Part shown: positions 44,786 to 53,054 of the stretch, piece after piece
Position numbering within the stretch: position 1 is the first letter of the stretch
How the letters are laid out: each line of letters starts with the position of its first letter
Source: Pseudomonas sp. RIT-PI-q
GTDB taxonomy: Bacteria; Pseudomonadota; Gammaproteobacteria; Pseudomonadales; Pseudomonadaceae
Assembly: GCF_001297125.1 (NCBI RefSeq)
Contig: NZ_LHPC01000046.1
Coordinates: 78,682 to 142,681, forward strand
Length of the DNA stretch: 64,000 bases
Direction of reading: 5' to 3'
The notes under the pieces: generated by a model
Told to the model about the DNA's origin: nothing
Databases searched by the model: none
What the model saw: the letters and a program-made list of their open reading frames with translations, nothing else
Translations under genes and position numbers: made by a program

Positions 44786-45512
44786 AGTCCGCGATCTGGT
44801 AAAAGTCTTCGACACCCGTGGCCACGTGGTTCGCGCGGTGGATAACGTCACCACGCAAGTGGCCAAGGGCGAAGTGCTGGTGGTGATCGGTCCGTCCGGT
44901 TCCGGCAAATCGACGTTCTTGCGTTGCCTCAATGGCCTCGAAGAGTTCGACTCGGGCTCGGTGAGCATCGATGGCCTGCAACTGGCCGACCCGAAAACCG
45001 ACGTGAATGCCTACCGCCGTGAAGTCGGCATGGTGTTCCAGCACTTCAACCTGTTCCCGCACATGACCGTGCTGGAAAACCTCTGCCTGGCGCAGAAAGT
45101 CGTGCGCAAGCGCGGCAAGAAGGAGCGCGAGGCCAAGGCTTTGGCGTTGCTGGAAAAGGTCGGCATTGCGCAGAAGGCCAACGAATTTCCATCGCGCCTT
45201 TCAGGCGGTCAGCAACAGCGGGTGGCGATTGCCCGGGCATTGGCCATGGAACCGAAGGTCATGCTGTTTGATGAGCCGACTTCGGCGCTCGACCCGGAAA
45301 TGGTCGGCGAAGTGCTGGACGTAATGAAAACCCTGGCCGTGGAAGGCATGACCATGGTTTGCGTCACCCACGAAATGGGCTTTGCGCGGGAAGTGGCAGA
45401 TCGGGTGTTGTTCTTCGATCACGGCAAATTGCTGGAAGACGCCTCGCCAGCGGAGTTCTTCGATGCACCGAAGGATCCTCGGGCGCAGGCCTTCTTGCGG
45501 CAGGTTCTATAA
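44778..45512 (+). CDS. Polar amino acid ABC importer, ATPase
   Basis: A 244-residue ABC ATPase of the HisP/GlnQ group. Walker A GPSGSGKST (about 37-45), the Q-loop FQHFNLFPHMTVLEN, signature LSGGQQQRVAIARALA, Walker B VMLFDEPTSALDP, and the His switch in CVTHEMGFAREVADRVLFF are all present. The GTG start overlaps the permease end by 8 bases. It couples ATP hydrolysis to amino acid uptake by the two preceding gene products. Confidence 0.94.
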   Translation: MIEVRDLVKVFDTRGHVVRAVDNVTTQVAKGEVLVVIGPSGSGKSTFLRCLNGLEEFDSGSVSIDGLQLADPKTDVNAYRREVGMVFQHFNLFPHMTVLENLCLAQKVVRKRGKKEREAKALALLEKVGIAQKANEFPSRLSGGQQQRVAIARALAMEPKVMLFDEPTSALDPEMVGEVLDVMKTLAVEGMTMVCVTHEMGFAREVADRVLFFDHGKLLEDASPAEFFDAPKDPRAQAFLRQVL

Positions 45513-45533
45513 CTCAGGCGCCTGTCAGATCGT

Positions 45534-45627
45534 AATCGCGGGCAAGCCCGCTCCCACGGTGTTTTCAGTGTTCATGCAATTTGCGTAACACTGATGAATC
45601 CTGTGGGAGCGGGCTTGCCCGCGATAC
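45534..45627. repeat. REP pair (REPIN), GAGCGGGCTTGCCCGCGA subtype
   Basis: Inverted copies between the ABC ATPase and the convergent chemoreceptor gene. The left copy has one change outside the stem (CACGG in place of CACAGG). Confidence 0.92.
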
Positions 45628-45668
45628 CATCACCTCGGTTCTGTGTGAACCGAGGCATCCGCATCACC

Positions 45669-47585
45669 TCAAACCTTGAACCGCCCCACCAACATCTGCA
45701 GATGCGTCCCCAACCGCGCCAACTCAACGCTGGACGCCGCCGTCTCTTCACTCGCTGCCGACGTCTGCTCGGACACATCGCGCACATTCAGCACGCTGCG
45801 GTTGATCTCTTCGGCCACCGCGCTCTGCTGCTCGGCCGCCGCTGCAATCTGCTGGTTCATCGACTGAATCGCCGACACCGTGCGAGTGATGCTTTCCAGT
45901 GAACCCCCGGCGCGGCGGGGCAGTTCGACGCTGCTGTCGGTCAGGGTGCGGCTGTTGTCCATGATGGTCGCGACTTGCTGGGTGCCGGTTTGCAGGCCGA
46001 CGATCAGCTCTTCGATTTCTTCGGTGGATTTCTGCGTGCGTTGAGCGAGGCTGCGGACCTCGTCGGCGACCACCGCAAACCCGCGTCCGGCTTCACCGGC
46101 ACGGGCAGCTTCGATCGCCGCGTTGAGCGCCAGCAGGTTGGTTTGCTGGGCCACCGACTTGATGACATCGAGCACGCTGCCGATCTTGTCGCTTTCGCGC
46201 TTGAGGTGTCCCATGGCTTCGGTGGAATTGCCGACTTCCAGGGCCAGGCGTTCGATCTGGGCGATGGCTTCGCCGACCACTTTGTCACCTTCGCGGGCCT
46301 GCTGGTCGGCGGCGAGGGCGGCCTCCGAGGCTTCTTCGGCGTTGCGCGCAACTTCTTGCACCGTCGCGGTCATTTCATTCATGGCGGTAGCCACCTGGTC
46401 GGTTTCGACTTTCTGGCTGTTGACCCCGGCGCTGGTCTGCTCGGTGACCGCCGAGAGTTCTTCGGCGGCGCTGGCAATTTGCGTGACGCCATCGCTGATG
46501 CCGCCGATCAACTCGCGCAGGCCCAGGGTCATGCTCTGCATGGCGCGTTGCAGTTGACCCAGTTCGTCCTGGCGCTTGGAGATGAGGTTGTGGGTCAGGT
46601 CGCCGGCCGCGACACGCTCGGCCACTTTCAGGGTCTGGCTCAGCGGGATCACGATCTGGCGGGTGATGGCCCAGGCGGCGAGGATGCCGAAGGCCAGCGC
46701 CAGAGCGGTGGCCAACAGCAGCATATTCTTGGCTTGCGCGGCGTCTGTGTCGCGGACGATGGTTTGCGAGGCGGTCAGCTTCTTGCTGACTTCGAACAGG
46801 ATCTCGCCTTGCTCGGCCATGCGTTTGAGTGCGGCGGCGCTGGCCACCTGGGAGTCGCGGTACTGGCTGACGGCAGCGCGGTAGGCTTTGAGCGAATCGG
46901 TGGCCTGTTGCAGGTTGGCGATGTGCTGTTCCGGCAGTTTTGAAGGCAGACTCTCGAGGTTTTTCAGGGCGTTGTCGATGGCGTCCAGCGCGGGTTGCTC
47001 GGCCTCGGGCTTGCCGCTGTAGGTGTAGCCGCGGACCTGGAAGCGCGCTTGCTGGATCAGCTTGCTCAGGTCGATCACGCTGTTGAAATCGGCGACGCTG
47101 TCACCCTGCAGCAAGGACTTTTCGACTTCAGCCACGCGCGCCACAGCATTATCGGCGGTGGCGCCGAGTTTGCTGCGGGCGTCTTCGCGGTTGGCGCCGG
47201 CCTGGGTCATGGCGCTGAAGGCTTGTTTGTACTGACTGACGGCGGCGAGTTGCTGGTCGATCATCGCCACATCAGCCGGTTGTTCGATCAGCGTGCGCGC
47301 GGTTTTCAAGCCGGTGTCGAGTTGGCCGATCAGATCGTTGACGGCGCCCGGGCCTTGTTCGCCGCGGCGCATGTCGTAGTCCATACGGGCCAGGCGCAGG
47401 TCTTTGGTCAGTTCGTTGAGGCTGGCAATGAACCCGAGCTTGTCGCCACGAGCGACCACGCCACTCAGGCCGGTCCAGCCGGTGAAGGTGATCAACAACG
47501 TCAACAGCAGCACCAGACCGAAGCCGACGCTCAATTTGCGGTTAACGCTGACGTTCCCCAGTTTCTCGGCTAGCCATTGGTACAT
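45669..47585 (-). CDS. Methyl-accepting chemotaxis protein with HBM sensor (McpK/McpS-like)
   Basis: A 638-residue chemoreceptor: N-terminal helix (about 18-40), a roughly 250-residue all-helical periplasmic sensor (about 42-290), second helix (about 295-315), HAMP and a signalling hairpin with AARAGEAGRGFAVVADEVRS. The sensor pattern (LNELTKDLRLARMDYDMRRG, ARFQVRGYTYSGK) fits the helical bimodular HBM type of McpS and McpK, which bind Krebs-cycle acids. Gene position next to rsmE-tatC matches McpK (PA5072, alpha-ketoglutarate receptor). The start at 47585 has GGGGAG 7 bases ahead. No C-terminal tethering pentapeptide. The ligand is inferred. Confidence 0.9.
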   Translation of the reverse strand: MYQWLAEKLGNVSVNRKLSVGFGLVLLLTLLITFTGWTGLSGVVARGDKLGFIASLNELTKDLRLARMDYDMRRGEQGPGAVNDLIGQLDTGLKTARTLIEQPADVAMIDQQLAAVSQYKQAFSAMTQAGANREDARSKLGATADNAVARVAEVEKSLLQGDSVADFNSVIDLSKLIQQARFQVRGYTYSGKPEAEQPALDAIDNALKNLESLPSKLPEQHIANLQQATDSLKAYRAAVSQYRDSQVASAAALKRMAEQGEILFEVSKKLTASQTIVRDTDAAQAKNMLLLATALALAFGILAAWAITRQIVIPLSQTLKVAERVAAGDLTHNLISKRQDELGQLQRAMQSMTLGLRELIGGISDGVTQIASAAEELSAVTEQTSAGVNSQKVETDQVATAMNEMTATVQEVARNAEEASEAALAADQQAREGDKVVGEAIAQIERLALEVGNSTEAMGHLKRESDKIGSVLDVIKSVAQQTNLLALNAAIEAARAGEAGRGFAVVADEVRSLAQRTQKSTEEIEELIVGLQTGTQQVATIMDNSRTLTDSSVELPRRAGGSLESITRTVSAIQSMNQQIAAAAEQQSAVAEEINRSVLNVRDVSEQTSAASEETAASSVELARLGTHLQMLVGRFKV

Positions 47586-47648
47586 GCTGCAACTCCCCAG
47601 GACCACTCATAGGTTTTATGGGGACTGTATCGGCAGGACGCCGGGAAT

Positions 47649-47751
47649 CTGTAGGAGCGAGCTTGCTCGCGATGGGCGTTAACGATGACGTGGGCTGCCT
47701 GAATGAACGCGGCGGCTTCACGACCTTCGCGAGCAAGCTCGCTCCTACAGA
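47649..47751. repeat. REP pair (REPIN), GAGCGAGCTTGCTCGCGA subtype
   Basis: Perfect inverted copies between rsmE and the chemoreceptor gene. Confidence 0.92.
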
Positions 47752-47761
47752 ACGGGTGATG

Positions 47762-48469
47762 TTAGAAGAGGCGGGCGAGCAGTGCGGGGACGGCGGGTTC
47801 GACGCGCAGGATGGGCCCCCCCGGTTGCACCGGGTGCCGGCCGGGCTTGCCCCGCCGGTCGCTTTCGTAAGGAATCCAGCCGCCTGCGGGGCCGATGGCC
47901 AGGGTCACCGGCTCGTCCAGGCCACGGGGGCAGGGCGGGGAGGTGCCGGGATGGCCGACCAGGCCAAGCGTCCCTTCGGTGATCGCCGGCAGACGATCCT
48001 CGACGAACGGTTTGAAGCGCTTCTCGATGACGATTTCCGGCAGCACGCTGTCCCGGGCCTGTTCGAGGCCGAGAATCAGTTGCTCGCGAATCGCCTCGGG
48101 TTCCAGAAACGGGGTTTGCCAGAAGCTCTTCTCGACGCGATAGCTGTTCACCAGGACGATACGCGGCACACCCATGGCCGCGACGGTCTGAAACACCCTA
48201 CGGAGCATTTTCGGCCGTGGCAGTGCCAACACCAGGGTCAATGGCAGCTTGGCGGGCGGGGGTTGGTCGAGGGTGACGCGCAATTCGGCTTCATCGGCAT
48301 CCAGGCGCAGCACCTCAGCCGAACCCATCAGCCCACCGATGCGCCCGACGCGCATGCTGTCACCGACTTCGCAACGGTGAACTTCCTGCATGTGCGTCAA
48401 CCGGCGATCACGCAGGATCGCCCGGTCGGCCGCAATGAAGTCGGCTTCTTCGAGGAGCAGCAGGTTCAC
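47762..48469 (-). CDS. rsmE: 16S rRNA m3U1498 methyltransferase RsmE, atypical C-terminus
   Basis: SPOUT-family enzyme that methylates U1498 of 16S rRNA. The 235-residue protein has an ordinary N-terminal PUA-like part and central region (LVLALPRPKMLRRVFQTVAA). The cofactor-binding knot, normally GPEGG and LGxRILRxET, reads GPAGGWIPYESDRRGKPGRH and PGGPILRVEPAV. Several changes cluster in about 150 G/C-rich bases (47765-47915) while the frame and the ALLARLF end are intact. This could be real divergence, early decay or base-call error. The start overlaps the tatC stop by ATGA, tying it to the tat transcript. Confidence 0.85.
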   Translation of the reverse strand: MNLLLLEEADFIAADRAILRDRRLTHMQEVHRCEVGDSMRVGRIGGLMGSAEVLRLDADEAELRVTLDQPPPAKLPLTLVLALPRPKMLRRVFQTVAAMGVPRIVLVNSYRVEKSFWQTPFLEPEAIREQLILGLEQARDSVLPEIVIEKRFKPFVEDRLPAITEGTLGLVGHPGTSPPCPRGLDEPVTLAIGPAGGWIPYESDRRGKPGRHPVQPGGPILRVEPAVPALLARLF

Positions 48470-49260
48470 GGTTGGGTCGCTGGCGGCTGGTCGTTGTGAT
48501 CGTCAGCCGGCTGGTCGTCCGGGTGCTCGCCACGTTTGCTGATCAGGCTGCCAAACAGAATGCCGATCTCGAACAGCAGCCACATCGGCACAGCCAGCAA
48601 GGTCTGCGAGAAGATGTCCGGCGGCGTCAGGATCATGCCGACCACGAAGCAGCCGATGACCACGTACGGGCGGATTTTCTTCAGGTATTTGACGTCGACC
48701 ACGCCGATCCATACCAGCAGCACCACGGCCACCGGGATTTCGAACGCTACGCCGAAGGCAAAGAACAGCGTCATGACGAAATCGAGGTAGCTGGTGATGT
48801 CGGTCATCATTTCCACGCCGGCCGGGGTGGCGGCGGCGAAGAACTTGAAGATCAGCGGGAACACCAGGTAATAGGCGAACGCCATGCCGGTGTAGAACAG
48901 CAGGATGCTGGACATCAGCAACGGCACCGCGATGCGCTTCTCATGCTTGTACAGGCCTGGTGCGATGAAGCCCCAGATCTGATGCAGGATCACCGGGATC
49001 GCCAGGAACAGCGACACCATCATCGTCAGCTTCAGCGGCGTCAGGAACGGCGACGACACGTCGGTGGCAATCATCGTCGCGCCCACCGGCAGGTACTGAC
49101 GCAGCGGCGTGGAGACGAAGGTGTAGATCTGCTGGGTGAACGCGAACAACCCGGCGAAGATGATGAAGATCGCCGCTACACAGCGCAGCAGGCGGGTACG
49201 CAACTCGGTGAGGTGCGAAACCAGCGGCATGTGCTGGTCGTTTTCGGGGAGATCGCTCAT
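48466..49260 (-). CDS. tatC: Sec-independent protein translocase TatC
   Basis: Core receptor of the twin-arginine export system, with six membrane helices. The 264-residue protein shows MPLVSHLTELRTRLLRC (conserved HLxELRxRL) near the N-terminus, FAYYLVFPLIFKFF, FGVAFEIPVAVVLL and YVVIGCFVVGMILTPPD, all conserved TatC blocks. The C-terminal tail is acidic and polar. It overlaps tatB by ATGA at the start and rsmE at the end. Confidence 0.97.
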   Translation of the reverse strand: MSDLPENDQHMPLVSHLTELRTRLLRCVAAIFIIFAGLFAFTQQIYTFVSTPLRQYLPVGATMIATDVSSPFLTPLKLTMMVSLFLAIPVILHQIWGFIAPGLYKHEKRIAVPLLMSSILLFYTGMAFAYYLVFPLIFKFFAAATPAGVEMMTDITSYLDFVMTLFFAFGVAFEIPVAVVLLVWIGVVDVKYLKKIRPYVVIGCFVVGMILTPPDIFSQTLLAVPMWLLFEIGILFGSLISKRGEHPDDQPADDHNDQPPATQP

Positions 49261-49709
49261 GGGGCTCGCGGCGGCAGTGTGGGGTCATGAGGGGCCGGCG
49301 CAACTGGCGCAGCCGCAGGCGTAACAGGTTCAACCGGGGTTGCTGCGACAACGGGCGCAGGTTCAACAGTTGCTACAACAGGTGCAGGCTCGACAGCGGC
49401 TGGCGCATGAATCGTCTGTTCCGCCACTGCTTCAACCGGCTGGACGGGTGTGGCTTCCTGCTGGGTCGGCGTGAAGATCTTCCGCGCCTCCTGCTCAAGC
49501 GACAGAATGTGCTCGTTGTGCAGTTGCCGACGAATCTCGTCGGCACCGATTTCACGCTCAACTTCCTGTTTGATCGCGTTGAAGCTGCGCTTCAACCGCC
49601 CGACCCACAGGCCAGCGGTGCGCGCAGCGCCCGGCAGACGCTCGGGGCCCAGCACCAGCAGGGCAACGAGGCCGACGAGCAGCAGTTCAGAGAAGCTGAT
49701 ACCAAACAT
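49257..49709 (-). CDS. tatB: Sec-independent protein translocase TatB
   Basis: Single-helix partner of TatC in Tat substrate recognition. The 150-residue protein starts MFGISFSELLLVGLVALLVL with the conserved GPERLPGAARTAGLWVGRLK, then an amphipathic helix. The C-terminal half (about 85-150) is a variable Pro/Ala/Val linker containing repeated EPAPVVA units. Its stop overlaps the tatC start; tatA lies 10 bases upstream. Confidence 0.95.
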   Translation of the reverse strand: MFGISFSELLLVGLVALLVLGPERLPGAARTAGLWVGRLKRSFNAIKQEVEREIGADEIRRQLHNEHILSLEQEARKIFTPTQQEATPVQPVEAVAEQTIHAPAAVEPAPVVATVEPAPVVAATPVEPVTPAAAPVAPAPHDPTLPPRAP

Positions 49710-49719
49710 TAGTCAGTGC

Positions 49720-49998
49720 TCACACGTCTTTGCGGATCGGCTCTTCGACTTTTTGCGCCTGCACGTCGATGGTGTGCGGCTGGTTCACGGACTGCGTGGT
49801 CTGTGGCTGGACCGGTGGAACCGGTTGTGCCGGGGTCACTGTTGGATCAGCCGGTTTTTCGTCATCGTTCATGGCTTTTTTGAAGCCCTTGATCGACTCG
49901 CCCACGTCGGTGCCGAGGTTTTTCAGTTTTTTGGTGCCGAACACCAGTACGACAACAACCAGGATGACGATCCAGTGTTTCCAGTCAAAAATGCCCAT
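49720..49998 (-). CDS. tatA: Sec-independent protein translocase TatA
   Basis: Pore-forming component of the Tat system. The 92-residue protein starts MGIFDWKHWIVILVVVVLVF and has the conserved FGTKKLKNLGTDVGESIKGF amphipathic helix, then a Pro/Gln/Thr-rich tail. The frame is open further upstream to 50088, but the ATG at 49998 has AGGAGCAGCAAC ahead and gives the family N-terminus. First gene of the tatABC set. Confidence 0.95.
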   Translation of the reverse strand: MGIFDWKHWIVILVVVVLVFGTKKLKNLGTDVGESIKGFKKAMNDDEKPADPTVTPAQPVPPVQPQTTQSVNQPHTIDVQAQKVEEPIRKDV

Positions 49999-50023
49999 GT
50001 TGCTGCTCCTCTCTAATAGTTGT

Positions 50024-50356
50024 TCAGGCGGACGGGCGCGAGGCTTTCTCGGCGTGTCCGGAGAGACCGAAACGACGGTCCAGTTCATCGAGTACAGCCT
50101 GAGGATGCTGCCCCAGTTGGGCGAGCATGACCATGCTGTGGAACCACAAATCGGCGGTTTCGTAGATCACATCGCTGCAGTCGCCGCTGATGGCAGCGTC
50201 CTTGGCGGCAATGATGGTTTCGACCGACTCTTCGCCGACTTTTTCCAGAATCTTGTTCAAGCCCTTGTGGTACAGGCTGGCGACATACGAGCTGTCGGCG
50301 GCGGCGCCTTTGCGCTCTTCCAGCACCTGGGCCAGACGGGTCAGAGTGTCACTCAT
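50024..50356 (-). CDS. hisE: Phosphoribosyl-ATP diphosphatase
   Basis: Second enzyme of histidine biosynthesis; it removes pyrophosphate from phosphoribosyl-ATP. The 110-residue MazG-like helical protein carries KILEKVGEESVETIIAAKDA (metal-binding EExxE pattern), CSDVIYETADLWFHSMVML and a typical start LTRLAQVLEERK. Its start overlaps the hisI end by 8 bases, so the pair, separate proteins here and fused in E. coli, is translationally coupled. tatA follows 25 bases downstream. Confidence 0.96.
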   Translation of the reverse strand: MSDTLTRLAQVLEERKGAAADSSYVASLYHKGLNKILEKVGEESVETIIAAKDAAISGDCSDVIYETADLWFHSMVMLAQLGQHPQAVLDELDRRFGLSGHAEKASRPSA

Positions 50357-50750
50357 GTTTGTGTCCTGCGGAATAGATGGCGTGCGGATCTTTCAGGACC
50401 GGGTCGACGGTTGTCCAGTCGCCGTTCTCGAAGACACGGTAGAAACAGCTCTGACGGCCGGTATGGCAGGCGATGTCGCCGATCTGCTCGACCATCAGGA
50501 TGATCACGTCGGCGTCGCAGTCCAGGCGCATCTCATGCAGGGTTTGCACGTGGCCGGACTCTTCGCCCTCGCGCCACAGCTTGCCACGGGAGCGTGACCA
50601 GTAAATGGCGCGGTTTTCGGCGGCGGTCAATTCCAGCGCTTCGCGGTTCATCCAGGCCATCATCAGGACGCGCCCGGTCTTGTAATCCTGGGCAATCGCG
50701 GGCACCAGGCCATCGGCGTCCCACTTGATTTCGTCCAGCCAGTTTTTCAT
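50349..50750 (-). CDS. hisI: Phosphoribosyl-AMP cyclohydrolase
   Basis: Third step of histidine biosynthesis, opening the adenine ring of phosphoribosyl-AMP. The 133-residue protein shows QDYKTGRVLMMAWMNREALE, the SRGKLWREGEESGHVQ motif, the zinc site RLDCDADVIILMVEQ and CHTGRQSCFYR. I use ATG at 50750 (MKNWLDEIKW) with GGAG 6 bases ahead; the frame is open to 50777. hisE overlaps its 3' end. Confidence 0.96.
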   Translation of the reverse strand: MKNWLDEIKWDADGLVPAIAQDYKTGRVLMMAWMNREALELTAAENRAIYWSRSRGKLWREGEESGHVQTLHEMRLDCDADVIILMVEQIGDIACHTGRQSCFYRVFENGDWTTVDPVLKDPHAIYSAGHKHE

Positions 50751-50829
50751 CTTCGACTCCGACAGCGGGCCCGACACTTCATTAGTCGGGCAGGCGTTGA
50801 AACAGTGTGCCAGCGTGCGGGAGCTCTGG

Positions 50830-52434
50830 CTATCGGCGAACGACCAGATACAAACCGACGGCCACCATGATACCGGCCGGCCAATGACCCAGTTCGTTCA
50901 GCGGTCCACCGGCAGCGAGTATCGTGCCGCCCGCCAGGTGTGCACAGCCGAGCAGTCGCAGCAGCCAGTCGTCCTTGCGCCGATGCCACGGTGGCGGCGG
51001 ATCATTGGCATGCGGCTGCGACATGCGTTCGAGCAGATCGCGGGCCATGTTGGCCAGGTGCGGCAGTTGTTCGATCTGGCTCTGCACGTTGCCGATCAAG
51101 GCTTTGGGGCTGACGCGCTCGCGCATCCAGCGTTCGAGGAACGGCTGGGCGGTGTTCCACAGATCGAGGTCCGGGTACAGCTGACGGCCCAGGCCTTCGA
51201 TGTTCAACAGGGTTTTTTGCAACAGAACGAGCTGCGGCTGCACTTCCATGTTGAAGCGCCGAGCGGTCTGGAACAGGCGCATCAACACCTGGCCGAAGGA
51301 AATATCTTTTAACGGTTTTTCGAAAATCGGTTCGCAAACAGTACGAATCGCCGCTTCGAATTCGTTGAGTTTGGTTTCTGCCGGCACCCAGCCCGAATCG
51401 ATGTGCAACTGCGCCACGCGGCGGTAGTCACGCTTGAAGAAGGCGAACAGGTTGCGTGCCAGGTAATCCTGGTCTTCCGGGGTCAGGCTGCCGACGATGC
51501 CGCAGTCGATCGCAATGTATTGCGGGCTCCACGGGTTGACGGTGCTGACGAAGATGTTGCCCGGGTGCATGTCGGCGTGGAAGAAACTGTCGCGGAACAC
51601 TTGGGTGAAGAAGATTTCCACGCCGCGCTCAGCGAGCATTTTCATGTCGGTGCGCTGGTCGGCCAGGGTCGCGAGGTCAGTGACCTGAATCCCGTAGATC
51701 CGCTCCATCACCAGCACTTTCGGCCGGCACCAGTCCCAATAGACTTGCGGCACGTAGAGCAGCTCCGAGCCTTCGAAGTTGCGCTTCAACTGGCTGGCGT
51801 TCGCCGCTTCGCGCAGCAGATCGAGTTCGTCGTAGATGGTTTTTTCGTAGTCCTGGACCACGTCCACCGGGTGCAGCAGGCGCGCGTCGGCCGAGAGTTT
51901 TTCGGCAGCGCGGGCCAGGATGAACAGCCACGCCAGGTCCTGCGCGATGATCGGTTTCAGGCCCGGGCGAATCACTTTGACCACGACTTCTTCGCCGGTT
52001 TTCAGTTGCGCGGCATGCACCTGCGCCACCGAGGCCGAGGCCAGCGGTTCGACGTCGAAGCGGCTGAACACTTCACTGATTTTCTTGCCGAGCTGCTCTT
52101 CGATCAGCTTGATCGACACCTGCGAATCGAACGGCGGCACGCGGTCCTGCAGCTTCATCAGCTCGTCGGCGATGTCTTCCGGCAGCAGGTCGCGACGGGT
52201 CGACAGAATCTGCCCGAACTTGATGAAAATCGGCCCCAGGTCCTGTAACGCCAGGCGCAATCGCGCGCCACGGCTCAGGTCCAGCGTCTTGCGCGGGAAC
52301 CAGCGCCATGGCAAGGCGTAGCGCAGCGCCAGCAAAAACCAGGGCAGTGGCAGGGCGAACAGCAGGTCATCGAGGCGGTAGCGGATCACAACGCGCTGGA
52401 TGCGCAACAAACGGCGGACGGCAAGCAGCTTCAT
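50830..52434 (-). CDS. ubiB: Ubiquinone biosynthesis kinase-like protein UbiB
   Basis: Atypical ABC1/ADCK ATPase needed for ubiquinone assembly at the membrane. The 534-residue protein has the N-terminal KxGQ-type signature FIKFGQILSTRRDLLPEDIA (about 70-89), the ATPase core with ASVAQVHAA Ala-rich loop and EVVVKVIRPG, HADMHPGNIFVS and IDCGIVGSL catalytic segments, and two C-terminal hydrophobic helices (about 495-533). The ATG overlaps the ubiJ stop. Confidence 0.96.
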   Translation of the reverse strand: MKLLAVRRLLRIQRVVIRYRLDDLLFALPLPWFLLALRYALPWRWFPRKTLDLSRGARLRLALQDLGPIFIKFGQILSTRRDLLPEDIADELMKLQDRVPPFDSQVSIKLIEEQLGKKISEVFSRFDVEPLASASVAQVHAAQLKTGEEVVVKVIRPGLKPIIAQDLAWLFILARAAEKLSADARLLHPVDVVQDYEKTIYDELDLLREAANASQLKRNFEGSELLYVPQVYWDWCRPKVLVMERIYGIQVTDLATLADQRTDMKMLAERGVEIFFTQVFRDSFFHADMHPGNIFVSTVNPWSPQYIAIDCGIVGSLTPEDQDYLARNLFAFFKRDYRRVAQLHIDSGWVPAETKLNEFEAAIRTVCEPIFEKPLKDISFGQVLMRLFQTARRFNMEVQPQLVLLQKTLLNIEGLGRQLYPDLDLWNTAQPFLERWMRERVSPKALIGNVQSQIEQLPHLANMARDLLERMSQPHANDPPPPWHRRKDDWLLRLLGCAHLAGGTILAAGGPLNELGHWPAGIMVAVGLYLVVRR

Positions 52435-53054
52435 GCGTTATCGCTTGGGTCGAGGGATCGGGAAAGGCGCTCGAAACGCGCCTCGAGACGTTCCAGATCG
52501 AGTTTGATCTGGTCCAGTTCACTGAAACGGGCTTCGGCTTCGCGCTGACCGACGAGGGTGCGCGATTCTTCGGCCAGGTATTCGCCCATGTTCTGGTTGA
52601 GGCTGGCGAACCCTTGCTGATAAAAGCGTGCCCGGCTGCGCAGGTGACCGCCGAGCAGGTGTGTGGCGACCGGGCCGAGCCAGCGTGAGAGTTCGTACTC
52701 CCAGTCCAGCTCAAGGTCCTGAAGGATCGCGGCCAGTTCCAGCAGCACGCCGCTGTCGCCGTCGAGTTCGACTTCCGGCGCATGCAGAACCGACGTCTTG
52801 TCCTTGCTCATCGCCAGTTTCAACAGGCTTGAGGCCGGTGCACGCAAGGTGCAGTCGGCGCCGGTTTCCCACTGGGAGGCGAGCATCAGGCCTTCGTCGC
52901 TGGGCAGGATGAACACTTGCAGTGCCGGGCTGCGGCAATCGACGGCAATCACCTTGCCGCTCAAATGCGCCAGCCGCGGCAGCGCCGTGCTGTCGAGACG
53001 CAGCACCCGGTTCAGACCGAGTTCGACACTGGCGAGCAGGCCGGCCAGCAACAT
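52431..53054 (-). CDS. ubiJ: Ubiquinone biosynthesis accessory factor UbiJ
   Basis: SCP2-domain lipid-binding protein that organises the aerobic Ubi complex. The 207-residue protein has an N-terminal hydrophobic SCP2-type fold (LARLDSTALPRLAHLSGKV-like start, CTLRAPASSLLKLA at about 75-88) and a charged coiled-coil C-terminus (about 155-200). It starts one base into the ubiE stop and overlaps ubiB by ATGA, forming ubiE-ubiJ-ubiB. Confidence 0.93.
   Translation of the reverse strand: MLLAGLLASVELGLNRVLRLDSTALPRLAHLSGKVIAVDCRSPALQVFILPSDEGLMLASQWETGADCTLRAPASSLLKLAMSKDKTSVLHAPEVELDGDSGVLLELAAILQDLELDWEYELSRWLGPVATHLLGGHLRSRARFYQQGFASLNQNMGEYLAEESRTLVGQREAEARFSELDQIKLDLERLEARFERLSRSLDPSDNA

Noticed and set aside
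47762..48469. Calling rsmE a pseudogene
   Set aside because: The frame is full length and coupled to tatC; unusual residues alone do not prove loss of function.
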